The notes below the pieces were generated by a model. That model ran no database searches. It was not told the origin of the DNA and worked only from the letters and a program-made list of their open reading frames with translations. A stretch of DNA of 64,000 nucleotides from Rheum nobile. Its lineage: Eukaryota > Streptophyta > Magnoliopsida > Caryophyllales > Polygonaceae. The stretch is taken from assembly GCA_027886185.1 (NCBI GenBank), contig WOAB01000606.1:4464001-4528000 (forward strand), written 5' to 3'. The position numbers and the translations under genes were made by a program. This document shows, in pieces, positions 34,829-46,138 of the stretch (positions are counted from its first letter, which is position 1; every line of letters begins with the position of its first letter).

Positions 34829-36480
34829 ATGTCTTCGGATCAATATGTTGAGCGGCCTTTGTTTGGTGGTGCTATCTCTTGCATATTTCCTCTTAGATTT
34901 GAGGTCAGCCTGTTTATATTCTATCTTACTACCATCTTTAAACCAAAGGTGTTAGATTACTTGAAAGATTAACCACTTTCTGCATCCAATTTGCAGGATG
35001 TGAGCAATATTCGTGAAGTTCTTGATCAACAGGTTAGCATATTTAGGTTTAGTGTGATTGGGATTTTGTGAAATTTTAATCACAGGGCTACTCTTTTTCA
35101 ACTGTATAAGAATTTAATTGAGAAGGAAAGGATCAAGGGCTTTCGGTGATTATTTTTTGCTAATAGTTCTGTATTTTAAGTAACTTCAAAATTTAGTTAT
35201 TGGCTTTGTGTTTTTATTTTGTCTTTGAAGGAAGTGTTTGTTGACCCTGCTCGAGATGAGAGTCTAATTGTCGAGCTTTTAGAATTCAAGCATGATGCTG
35301 TTGACAATGGAAGTGCCAATTGGTTTCTCCAAGACCTAGCCAGTGAACAAGACGTTGATGGTGGCACGGTTAGTTCGTAATTCGATACTCGGTTCTTGTA
35401 TTTTGACCTAGTTCTATATGCCTGCCTTACCTACATCATCACCCATGGTAGTTGGCATTTGAGTTATTGGTAAATATTGGAAGTTGAGACCGTGCCTTTA
35501 TTTGCAAAGACGATTCAGGTGAATTTTTAGTGGACAAAAAAACATTTTCAGTGATTAAGGTGGAAAGATACAGTAGAAGAATCTGCATATGTAACTTGCA
35601 AGGTCCTGGTAGGAGAGTTCTATATATATTCCTCAGGATGTGAATAATGGAGGTGTACAACCATATCCAGTCATCATCACTCACCACAAAATGATTATTC
35701 ATTTGAAAAATTAAGTTTATAGCCATATACTGTTTTTAAAGGTTTTCTTGTTTGCCGCAACATTCTGAGCATTTCTATCTTCCCAGCTCCAACCTATAGA
35801 TAACATAGTGGTAGTGCATATTAAGATTGAACTTAAAAGTGTCTGCTGCCCAAATTTGGACTAGCTTATCACTACTAACAAGTGTAACTTATTTCATTAT
35901 TTTGGTTTACTCTCCATTCAGGTGATTGAGCAGTCCGGTGTTGTCGAGGCTCCTGGACTATCTTATAAAAACATACCATCTGTTGTGACAACTGCGGTTG
36001 GCCAAATGGTATGCAAGTAATGCAGAAGCTTGGTAGTGCGTCACTTCTGTATTAGCTTATCCCGATCTTCTAAGATTTTCATCTTGCTCACCTGCATTTA
36101 AATCTATCTTAAAGTTTTTGGCTTTCTATCATGCTTCCCATAAAACCAGCTAAATCGTCGGGTTTTCTATCTTTATTGTGCCATCTAAATAATCATTTCT
36201 TTCGTCCATCCCATTACAGTCTACATTATTGCAACATTTTCTGCCCATTTCACTTAAACTATTGCATGCAATCTCCAAGGGTCGACAAGGAAAAGAAGCT
36301 CAAAACATCGTCAGAGTAAGTTTCTTTCTTCTTACATGGATTTGGAGTTTAATCTATTCCATAGTGATTGATTAGAGGCTGATTCTAAATGGTTATCATA
36401 GGTATATTTGGCTAATCTGCGCCTGAAGGGAGTTGACACACCGACATATTAATTACAGCCTACGAGCCTCTTGTTATAAA
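34829..36480 (+). pseudogene. MOG1-like (Ran guanine nucleotide release factor) gene copy with introns
   Basis: Six exons read in order with GT-AG introns. They are 34829-34903 (MSSDQYVERPLFGGAI...), 34997-35032 (DVSNIREVLDQQ), 35231-35368 (EVFVDPARDESLIVELLEF...), 35922-36008 (VIEQSGVVEAPGLSYKN...), 36268-36315 (AISKGRQGKEAQNIVR) and 36402 onward (VYLANLRLKG...). The first five exons are phase 0. This is the plant MOG1/RANGRF family, which frees nucleotide from Ran for nuclear transport. Two lesions show: the acceptor before exon 5 ends in AT (36266-36267), and about two extra bases near 36437-36440 cause a stop at 36450-36452. The family's C-terminus is missing. It lies inside a CACTA element, so it is a captured DNA copy, not an mRNA copy. 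Confidence 0.8.
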
Positions 36481-36604
36481 GTATGATCTTCCTCAATCGC
36501 CCTTCAACCTGAATTATAAGGTAATATTTTATTTATGTACAGGAAGAACATTGTTTACAGAGCAAATGGTATATCTATGTATAGAAGAAAAAAACTAATG
36601 AAAT

Positions 36605-36709
36605 GAGCTTTATGCTGAGAAAGTCAATAACAGGGGTCTTTGTGCTATTGCTCAAGCCGAGTCTTTGCGTTACAAGCTTCTTGGAGGGCTTGCTGTCATG
36701 AGGCCTTGA
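36605..36709 (+). pseudogene. Second possible captured exon (unrecognised)
   Basis: A 34-codon frame (ELYAEKVNNRGLCAIAQAE...) ends in Met-Arg-Pro-stop. It reads like real coding sequence and sits among intron-like T-rich stretches; another exon-like piece ends before GTAATT at 36871. I do not recognise the protein. It may come from a different gene than MOG1. Confidence 0.35.
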
Positions 36710-37260
36710 TGATAATGCTGAGAGTGAAAGTAAAGCAGAAATTTCCACTCTTAATCATTTTATGTTCATTTTTCTCTCTTTATTTGATCTATGTTCCCTT
36801 GAACTAAATAACTAATTACGTTCTTCCAAAATTTGCAGTTTACTGTGTCGTTGCAGCATTAATGAGCAAGGTAATTGTTTTTTAATTTGATATTTGAATG
36901 TACTGATCTAGGTTTAGGGTTTGAGAAATTGATCGGATTTGAGGTATATTGATCTTTGTTTGATGATATTTAGGATTAGGTAGATGAATTTAGGGTTTAG
37001 GTATTTTAAGTTCATCTGATATTTTTATCAAGTAGCACCTCATGTTGATCACTTTACCTTGCTTTATTTTGTTCAGTTTTATTTTTAGCAGCATGGTTCG
37101 TTACTGCATTTTATTTTATTTTCCAGAAAAAGAGGACTTTTTAGCCCGGACCTTTAAAGATTCGGGTTAAGAGGTCCTCTTGTTTTTTAGCAAATAACTA
37201 GACCTTTTAGCCCGAATACCCAAAGGTCCGGGCTAAAAAGTCTTGGTTAATTAGCTCGGA

Positions 37261-37353
37261 CCCATTGTCACACGCCCGGGCTATATTCCTTCACATAATT
37301 TGGGGGCGCCCCAAATTATGTGAAGGAATATAGCCCGGGCGTGTGACAATGGG
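37261..37353. repeat. Near-perfect 46-bp-arm inverted repeat
   Basis: CCCATTGTCACACGCCCGGG... is mirrored around the centre GGGGGCGCCCC (about 37306) and ends ...CGTGTGACAATGGG at 37353. The arms appear identical apart from one extra G at the centre. It would form a strong hairpin. Confidence 0.9.
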
Positions 37354-37425
<72 letters not shown>

Positions 37426-37438
37426 TGTGTGTGCGTGC

Positions 37439-37533
<95 letters not shown>
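37354..37533. repeat. Compound microsatellite (TGCG)n then (TG)n
   Basis: About 90 bp of TGCG/CGTG units with two short interruptions, then about 90 bp of pure TG. It starts at the end of the inverted repeat. Open frames across it are artefacts of the repeat. Confidence 0.98.
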
Positions 37534-37534
<1 letters not shown>

Positions 37535-37882
37535 TATGAATAAGGTGTTGAGGTTATACAGTTTATCCATAAGTTTTTTGTTTCTCTACCTACTAAATGA
37601 ATTAGATTGAATGCTTAGAGAAACATCTCATGTCGAAAGTGGACTAATCCAATAATCAGAGTAGTAGATGAGATAATCTTCAATTTTTATTTTTCAATCA
37701 AAGGGTAAATTGAGTTGATATGGGATAGAACATACAAAGATTATGTTCACCAAATATAAAGCAGATCCAACCATACCATGTAATTCGACAAGATAAACAG
37801 AGCACTCCTAAGTAATGTTAGTTGCCTAAACCACTGATTAGTCAACTAACCTCATCATTCTTGTCCCTATGTAAGAGAATTT

Positions 37883-38290
37883 TTATTATGCATCTGTTAT
37901 GTTCACTCACTCTCGCTTAATTCTTGCTTTATTGATTTTTTTACATCTCCCTACATTGTTGAATCTTTCTTTTGTAATCTTATAACCCTCATGGGAAACT
38001 CTCTTAATTTGTTATTAATAATAAATACATCATGCTAGTCCCGTCATATTGACAAAAAAACAAAAATTATATTTAAAATTAATTGTTATTATACATCTGT
38101 TATGTTCACTCACTCTCGCTTAATTCTTGCTTTATTGGATTTTTTACACCTCCTCCCTACATTGTTGAATCTTTGTTTTGTAATCTTGTACCTCTCATGG
38201 AAAACTCTCTTAATTTGCTATTAATAATAAATGCATCATGCTAGTCCCGTCATATTGACAAAAAAACTAAAATTCTATTTAAAATTAATT
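37883..38290. repeat. 203-bp tandem duplication
   Basis: 37883-38085 and 38086 to about 38290 match closely (TTATTATG/ACATCTGTTATG through GACAAAAAAAC). AT-rich, no gene. Confidence 0.85.
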
Positions 38291-38612
38291 TCAGTTACGC
38301 AGAATTTGTGTCCCCACTGGACGAAAATCCTTGATCCATAATGGCCAAAGGATCATAATAACATTCATGACACTCGGTGCCTCAAGTTTTTCTCATTTTA
38401 ATTTGAAGAGATGGCATATTAACCAATATCTAGTTTATTTACTGGTTTTGCCATGGATTTACTTAGACATTTTATTTAGAGATTTCAAATTTAATTTTTA
38501 ATAGAAATGTGTATAGAGATGTTGATTTTAGAAATAATTTATCCCTTTATAAGCCAACTATACCTCGATTTGGCCAACTATATTTTGATCTGGACATAGA
38601 GTGACTACAATT

Positions 38613-41600
38613 TATTTTATTTTTTTGATGAGGAAAGAATTCAAGGTACCCGACATAACCATATCGGGTAGCTCGAGAGGCCGATAAAATCGGCGTCGGT
38701 ACAAACCGAGCAGTAAGAACCAAAGACAAGCACATAAATTACAACGAAGCAAAAGGGAACACAATAATCTAAGGTAGGCAAGGAGTCAACAAGACTCAAG
38801 GGTGCCACCGGGAAATTGTCAAACATGAACACCTACGGAAGTGCTGAACGGGCTACCTTGACGTTGTCTTCACCTAGATGAAGGATCTTCAGGAGCCTCA
38901 ACCATGACGTTGCCCTCGTTCGAGAGGGGTCTTCATTCAGCCACAAACACGACCACGACCGGCGACTCAGCCAGAACCCAAGATTTATTCCACAGAAGCC
39001 GCGAGAATTTTGCCACCCATGCTTGATCAAGATAGAAATAAAAAGGGATACCAAGGGTGAAATTAATGAGATTGAATCCATCAATTTGGCCTTGACGAAG
39101 GTTGAGAAGATAGTAATGGTTTGGAGTTGGTGCACCCCCAAAGGGGACCAACATCACCATATATGTGATGGAGCCCAAATCAGGTCAATTTTGGTGGTGA
39201 TAGACGGGTATTTTGATATTTATTGTTGATGTGGTGTCGGAGTTATCCGATGGTGATGAGAGACGGGAGTTATCTAGAAGTGGTCGGGATTTGCCCGGTG
39301 ATGTTGGGTTTAATTGTTTGATACAAGCAACAAAAGGGTGAGAGCTGATAAAGGAGTAATGCACTGATCCAAGCCAAACTTGCAGTCCAAGGGTAAAAAG
39401 GAATCATAATACCCTTTTTCTCTTTTGGTATAGATTATCGGTAAAGAGGAATCATTAAGCCCTTTTTCTTTTTTGGTATAGATTATCAATGACAGCCATC
39501 ACATAGGCCTATGCTGCAGTAAATGCAAGATTTTTTAATTTGTTTTTGTTTTTGTTTTTCTTGTTATTCACCTTTAAGCTCTTCTTCCCACATAGAAGAC
39601 GGGATAGAGCGGGGCTCGATGTCGCCGGTAAGCATGACAGGGGTAGTTCCCTTTTCCTCTTTCACAGTTGAGGCTTGCAAAGAAAGCGGACCTATTACAT
39701 CGACCCAATGACGCGAGAACCGTCACTGGCGCTTGTTTTAGTGAGTATTGGTGTGGTAGTGCAAGGTTAGATCCAGGCTGGTGGAGCCTTTCGGCCGGAA
39801 ATTAGTGAGGGTTGAGAAAATAGAAGAAGCGGCTTTGATTTTGACCGGTGAAGTCACAAGCTCAGAAGTTTAGCTTAGATCGGATTGTGATAGAGTGACC
39901 AAGCTGACATTTTTTCTGGACGAAGAACACCGAACCGATCCCCGGCGCGGAGCCCACCACCACCCCGAAGAACCACCGGATGAAGGAGCTCTTCGCCGCC
40001 TTCTCCGCCGTCGGCGACTCGACGAACTGGTCGGCGGCGAACCAGCACCGACGACTTGTGGCCCGCCATCGCCCACCGCCATGATGTAGAGAGGGAGGTA
40101 GTACTCCCCTTTGTTTTCAAATTTTGGGAGGTTTTCCCCTTGTTTTCTGATCTGAGGAAGTTCTCCCCTTTTTTGATTTAGGGAGGATTTCCCTTATTTT
40201 TAGATTTGGGAAGATGTCTATACAGCTCTTTTTGTATCTGTTGTATTGCTCTCTCTGCGTGACCTTGTCAAAAACTTATTGTTTGTTGTTGTTGATGGGT
40301 TTGTTGTTGTTGATGGGTTTGTTGTTGTTGACATTGTTGTTGGTGGTGGTAGTGTAATGGTGTTTTTATCCTGTTGGGTTTTTGATGAGTTGCACAAAAG
40401 CAATCTTGTTCCTGTTGTTGGTTTGGCTGGTTTGGTTGTGATTAGAGGGGATTAACCCTTGTTGGGTGGGATTACCCATTTGGTTTTTTTGGGGGGTTGA
40501 ATTCCCTTTTCATTGGACTGGAACGGTGATGGTTGTGTTTGTATTGATTCTTGTTGGGTGTTTGAGGGTTTTGGCTTTTTAGAGAGAGGTGGCAGTGCTT
40601 TGCTTCTGTTAGGTTGTAAATCTGTAATCAAACATTTCGTTGTTCTTGTTGTAGTTATTGCTATTGATTGTTGTGGTTGTTGAGTATTGTTGTCGGAGAA
40701 GTATTTGTTGTTGAATAAGGTTGGTGTTGTTGGTGGGGGTTTGCCCCTAACTTGGTGATTTGGGGGTTTTTAGAGAGAAGGGAGAGCTCCCTTCTCTCTA
40801 AGTCCCTTTTGTTGGCTTGCGAAGCAGGTTGTTGATTGTTGTTGATGAGGGAGGTTTACTCCTTTGATTGTTTGGGGTTTAATCCCTTTGATTTATTATT
40901 ATTATTTTTTTTTTTTTTTTTTTATTTTTTTAAATAAAAAATCCCTTTGATTTATGGAATTTTTTAGAATTGGTTTAGATTTTGATATGGAATCACCAGC
41001 TCAACCAATTAAATGTGTCAGAGGTAGAAGGACATAAAAATGTGTAATAATTTACGGTTTTGACCGTCTGATTTGTGCATTAAACACAAGCTATATTTTC
41101 CTTTTTGGTTTGCCTTTGTAAGAAAGGATGTAGCCTTGTAGAGACTCAGAGAAGTCAAAGGAAACCAAGCATATAGAATACGTTGCTTCCAAAAATATCA
41201 ATTTAATATTATTTTATGTTAGAAAAAAAATGAAATTAAAATTTTCCTTTCATCCTCCCCAAAACAGCATGCACATCAGACATGGAAAGCGCAGCAATTG
41301 TGAGAGAGATGAAGAGCAGATTGACGGTTGTGTGTCTGGGTTTCTCCCATACATATTTGTGTGTTGGTTTGTTGAATGTGAGATTATTCCAATAATTTTA
41401 TTGTGGGATTTTCCTTTTAGTGGTAAAGTGGGAGGTTATCCCAAATTTTTGGTTTGAAAGATTTCTCTTTCAATAATGGAGTGGGAGGTTATCCCAAGGC
41501 TTTTGTTTGAGGTTATCCCAAAGCTTTTATTTGAGGGATTTCTCTTTCAATGGTAAAATTGGAGGTTATCCCATAATACTTGTTTGGAAAATTACTCTTG

Positions 41601-42061
41601 TAAGCTTCAATGGTGGAGTGAATCTGGCCAAGATAGATTTTGGATCTGGCCTTGGAGGTTATCCCTGGTGGGAGGCGGCCAGGCTTTCAGAGCGGTGGCA
41701 GCGGCGAAGACTCGAGGAAGCGATTTTCGGCTAACTTCGGGAGGCGCAGCTCTAGACTCAGGAGGAGCAGATCTGGCCGGGGAGGATGAAGCTCGGTCGG
41801 AGAAGCAGTCGGTAGACTGAAGCGGCGGTCGACCACGGCGGCTTGATGGAGCAAAAGCAAGGGTCGGTCACCGGAGAGGCGGTGAAGGCTGGTGCCGGTG
41901 AAGGCTGGTGTCAGTCGCCGATGAGGCGGCATGCCGATGAAGGCTGGTGCCAGTGTTGCGGGAGGTTGGTGTCGGTCGCCGGTAGGGCGGAAGTGTATGG
42001 GGGGCCTTTAGGGCCGGCTCCCAGAAGGGAGTTTTTTTGTTGTAGAGGTTTAATTGAACGT
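38613..42061 (-). mobile_element. LINE-like insertion without recognisable RT
   Basis: Flanked by the 17-bp direct repeat ATAGAGTGACTACAATT (38596-38612 and 42062-42078), a long target duplication typical of LINE or LINE-mobilised DNA. The left end on the plus strand is T-rich (TATTTTATTTTTTTGATGAGG), that is a poly(A)-like 3' end on the minus strand. No RT or endonuclease frame is present, so it would be non-autonomous or heavily decayed. Inside are TGTTGTTG-rich (40260-40340), GGGAGGTTATCCC-rich (41400-41680) and GC-rich (41660-42020) parts. Confidence 0.5.
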
Positions 42062-42241
42062 ATAGAGTGACTACAATTAATTAAACCATGTGATAAGACA
42101 AAAAAAAAGCATATTAAAATATTATAAGAAACTCATATAAATTTACAATAAACAAAATTACCACGAGATAGGATCCAAAATTTGATGAGAAATGTATTTT
42201 AACTTTATGTGACAGACAACCAATCTGCATATTTTTATATA

Positions 42242-43341
42242 CGGTTTTTCTAACTTATGTTCTTAAGGCATAGGTTAAGATCCCTTATATAGAAATTTTT
42301 GATTATATGTTATGTTTTTAAAATTTTCTAATTTTTTTAAATGAGTCCACGATCTCCTTGAGTAAGTATCATATGAAGAGAGTGTTTAGGGTGTAAAATG
42401 AGGATTAATCTTAACCATTAGATTATAGGAATGGAGAGTTAGGATTAAAACACGTGGAGTGACAAACTTGTAAATATAACCAACTTTTATAATTTTATAT
42501 ATTTTTTTTAATATTATTTTTTCCAAAAAATATGTTTCCCCAAATTTTTTTTTTATTTTTTCATGAACATTTTCCTAAAAAAATTAGTACAATGCACTTT
42601 AGCATTTTTATCATGCACTTTAACATACTACTCATGCGCTTTAATATATTTACATATGTATTTAATTTTAGATTACTAAACATGCACTTTAATATTCTTA
42701 CACATGCATGCACTTAACTTGAAATATTGAGCATCCACTTTAACATAATTACATATGCACTTTTTAACATATTATATTAAGTATGCACTTTAACATATTA
42801 ACATATGCACTTTTAATATAATAAACACACACTAGCTAAAATGTGCACTTTTAATATACATGTTAAACATGCACAGTTATATATTACAGCATGCACTTTA
42901 TCATATTAAAGATGCAGTATATGTGAGCATTAAAAATGTACTTATATATGCACTTTGAATTCATTATTGATGCATTTGATGTACAATACAATTAAATAAA
43001 ATATTTTAAAAAATATACGAAAAAAAAAAATTTCAAAAAAAAAATTTATTTTCCGAAAAAAAATCAAAAAAATAATTTTTCAAAAAAGATAATTTTTGAA
43101 AAATATTAATTTCGAAAAAGATATTTTTTAATAAAAAAATATTATGAAAATAATAATATTTACAATTTTACCACTTCAATCTTATCCATCCATCTCTTAG
43201 ATCTTATGGCCATAATTACTCCTCACTTTACACCTTAAGATCATTATGCACTTGAACTCTACTCCCCTTTCCTATTTAGGATTTATTTTCCTTAATAGGA
43301 ATTCTTAACATATGCCCTTAGGGCATAGGTTAGACAAACCG
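42242..43341. mobile_element. MULE-type MITE with 43-bp terminal inverted repeats
   Basis: Ends CGGTTTTTCTAACTTATG... and ...GACAAACCG form inverted repeats of about 43 bp at roughly 80% identity. A perfect 9-bp duplication TTTTATATA flanks it (42233-42241 and 43342-43350), as in Mutator-like elements. Non-coding. Confidence 0.75.
42590..42970. repeat. Irregular ATGCACTTTAACATA repeats
   Basis: Around a dozen copies of (C)ATGCACTTTAA with drifting ends, spaced unevenly by about 20-40 bp, inside the MULE-type MITE. Confidence 0.75.
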
Positions 43342-43358
43342 TTTTATATATATAGTAA

Positions 43359-43676
43359 GTGCTCGTTTGGTTGAATAGGGGAAGTGTAATTGCTAGGAAA
43401 TTACTTCATGTGAAAACAAAATCTGGGAATTTGAATTCATGGGAATTGGTAAATCATGTTTGGTTAAAATCTAAATCATGGGAATTATGGAGGAATAAAA
43501 TCTTACCCACCCCTCCCTAGGTGATTGCACTTCTTGTATTTTGTAGGAATTAGAAATCCCAGGAATTAGAATATCTGGATTTTTCAAAAACAAAAATCCA
43601 ACAAAACATATATATTTAATATCACTTCCTAAGGTATTTAAAATCATGGGAATTTACTTACCAACCAAACGAGCAC
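43359..43676. mobile_element. Tourist-like (PIF/Harbinger) MITE, 318 bp
   Basis: Perfect 15-bp terminal inverted repeats GTGCTCGTTTGGTTG / CAACCAAACGAGCAC and a TAA duplication on both sides (43356-43358 and 43677-43679). A degraded relative lies near 61068-61400. Confidence 0.85.
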
Positions 43677-43935
43677 TAAATATTAGGTTTCCTTATGAAT
43701 TAAAAGACATGCTAATCTGCAATTGATTTAGAAATCTTATGAAACATTTAATTAGTCTAATAGTTTAGTACTAGTTTAATTTCCATGCCAAGCACGAGTT
43801 TTTACATCATATATATTGAATCAAAAATATTATTAATTATTAACATCAATCTATATATTAAAAAATATATCTAGATAATATTGATATTAAAATCAATTTC
43901 GGTCAATAATACCATATCTCAATCATCCATATAAT

Positions 43936-45030
43936 TAGGAAGTTGTTGGATTTGTATATAATTAGGAAATTTCGGATTTGTAATTTTTGTGATTAACTTG
44001 TAATCTTTGTGCTTGATTTGTATTTAAATTAGCAAAAAAATGAGTGATAAGTTTAGGATAATAATCTTTGATTTATAATTAGATTTATTTATAAAAAAAA
44101 TTGAAAAAAGCAAAAATGACATGTGGCGGTTTTAATGAGGGAGTGCCATGTGGAGATTTTAAGGGTTTAGGGTGTCATGTGGCGTAATTAGGTTCTAGTT
44201 TAGTAGATTTATAGTACAGTAGGAAATTTTGGATTTGTATATAATTAGGAAATTTTGGATTTGTATATAATTAGAAAATATTGGATTTGTAATCTTTGTG
44301 ATTAACTTGTAATCTTTGTGTTTGATTTGTATCTAAATTAGAAAAAAATGAGTGATAGGTTTAGGATAATAATCTTTGATTTATAATTAGATTTATTTAA
44401 AAAAAACAGAAAATGACATGTGACAGTTTTAATGAGGGAGTGCCATGTGACATAATTAGGTTCTAGTTTAGTAGATTAGGAAATTTTGGATTTGTACATA
44501 ATTAGGAAATTTTGGATTTGTAATCTTTGTGATTAACTTGTAATCTTTGTGCTTGATTTGTATTTAAATTAGGAAAAAATGAGTGATAGATCTAAGATAA
44601 TAATCTTTGATTTATAATTTGATTTATTTTAAAAAATTGAAAATAAAAGAAAATGACATTTGACGGTTTTAATGAGGGAGTGTCATGTGGCGTAATTAGG
44701 TTCTAGTTTAGTAGATATATAGTAGATTAGGAAATTTTGGATTTGTATATAGTTAGGAAATTTTGGATTTGTATATAATTAGGAAGTTTTGGATTTGTAA
44801 TCTTTGTAATTAACTTATAATCTTTGTATTTGATTTGTATTTAAATTATGAAAAAATGAGTGATAGGTTTAGGATAATAATCTTTGATTTATAATTAGAT
44901 TTATTTTAAAAAATTTTAAAAGCAGAAAATGACATGTGGCGGTTTCAATGAGGAGTGCTATGTGGCAGTTTTAATGAGGGAGAGCCATGTGGTACAATTA
45001 GATTCTAATTTAGTAGATATATAGTAGATT
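43936..45030. repeat. Four-fold AT-rich tandem block
   Basis: Units of about 240-300 bp share AAATTTTGGATTTGTA, GTGATTAACTTGTAATCTTTG, GACATGTGGCGGTTTTAATGAGG and GGTTCTAGTTTAGTAGA. The last phrase recurs at 44191, 44459, 44699 and 45001. TCTATATATTAAAAAA upstream (43850) could be a Helitron-like 5' end; weakly supported. Confidence 0.7.
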
Positions 45031-45040
45031 ATATTTTTTT

Positions 45041-45616
45041 AACGGGAATTCCGCGCTGTAACCCTGAGGTTTTGCGAATTCCGCGAGGTGTCCACATATT
45101 TCAACTATTCCGCGTGATAACCCTCAACTCTTTAAAAATTCCGTTAAATAACCCTATGTTACTTCAATTGTTAAAAGAACTGTTAAATTATTATTTTTTA
45201 AGGTAAAAAAGTTGTTATTTGATTTTATAAGAAAAGGAAAAACAAAAACAAATGTTAATAATTAATATCACACATAAAAAAATGAAAAACAAAAGAAAAA
45301 AATGTAAATTTGAGACTTGGGTCGTGCATATTCTCATATCTCATAAAGCTTGTACTCGTTTCATAACCTTTGTTTCTTTTGTTTTTTCTTTTTAATGTGT
45401 GATATTAGTTATTAACATTTTTACTTTAAAAAAAATCAAATAACAAGTTTTTACCTTAAAAAATAATAATTTAACAACTCTTTTAACGATTCAAGTAACT
45501 GAGGGTTATTTGGCGAAATTTTTAAAGAGTTAAGGGTTACCACGCGAAATAGTTGAAACTTGTAGGCACCTCGTGGAATTTGTAAAATCTCAGGGTTATC
45601 TCGTGGAATTCCTGTT
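45041..45616. mobile_element. Foldback element with about 165-bp inverted repeats
   Basis: AACGGGAATTCCGCG... at the left is mirrored by ...CTCGTGGAATTCCTGTT at the right. Matching continues inward to AATAATTTAACA on both sides, about 165 bp per arm with substitutions. Flanks are T-rich, so no clear duplication can be read. Confidence 0.75.
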
Positions 45617-45619
45617 TTT

Positions 45620-46138
45620 TTAATTTAGAGGTGTTCGATTTCTACTCAAAGCGTATATGGAGTCAAGCCGATCGAACAAGCAATCAAGAAGAAAAAAATC
45701 TTATGAAAATTATAATCACCGAAAAAAATCAAGAGTGGCCATTTACGATAAATCTCTGTGGCGAAAAGATAGCGATACGGAGTCCTTTGATTCCAATTTG
45801 CATGGATAGTCTACTTTTTAAAAAAAATTGTAGAAATACCCCAAAAACTACAAAATGGCAAAGCATGCCTTATTTGGGTATTTTTGCCAAAAAAATTATT
45901 TTCTTTTTCTTTTAAAACAAAAATCAGAAAAATAAAGATTTTTTTATAAAAAGAAACTCAAATGAAGATTATAAAGTAGTAAACAAAATCGTAGTATAAA
46001 CCGATTTTCATTTTTGTTATTAAAGATAAAAACTAAAGTTTATTAAATATAGAAAGTAAAGATTTAGTGAAATCTTTATCAAAAGTTTTTGTTATCTTCC
46101 TGTCACTGTTTGTTTTCTATCCTGACAGTCTTCCATTC
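45620..46138 (+). repeat. Host repeat unit 1, left half (split by element C)
   Basis: Contains TTTGCATGGATAGTCTACTTTTTAAAA and ...CAAAGCATGCCT..TTTGGGTATTTTTGCC, matched at 55487-55610. It continues at 55102 after element C. Part of a series of diverged tandem units that runs to about 57620. Confidence 0.6.
46134..46138. other. Target site duplication of element C, left
   Basis: CATTC, repeated at 55097-55101. Confidence 0.9.

Larger units (their letters stand above)
33588..37353 (+). mobile_element. CACTA (EnSpm/CMC) transposon with captured host sequence
   Basis: Left end CACTACTACAAAAAACGC at 33588, the standard CACTA terminus, followed by many TAGCCCGG-type subterminal repeats on both strands (33605-33890). 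The same subterminal repeats reappear at 37140-37345. The expected right terminus (TGTAGTAGTG) is missing. In its place the subterminal sequence folds back on itself (37261-37353) and runs into a microsatellite. No transposase was seen. The centre carries exons of a MOG1-like gene. A short gggtgggca...aaaccgaaacc end of another transposon lies immediately left (33560-33587). Confidence 0.85.

Noticed and set aside
37343..37610. Long Cys-Val/Arg-Ala and Thr-His open frames
   Set aside because: They are translations of the TGCG and TG microsatellite and have no protein signal.
38833..39178. Minus-strand frames in the LINE-like insertion as reverse transcriptase
   Set aside because: No RT motifs such as a YADD box are visible; the frames are short and overlap each other.
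40233..40460. Val/Gly-rich open frame
   Set aside because: Comes from TTGTTGTTGATGGG simple repeats.
43850..45030. Helitron
   Set aside because: A TC...AAAA-like start is present, but no CTRR end with a preceding hairpin was found, and the body is better described as a tandem block.
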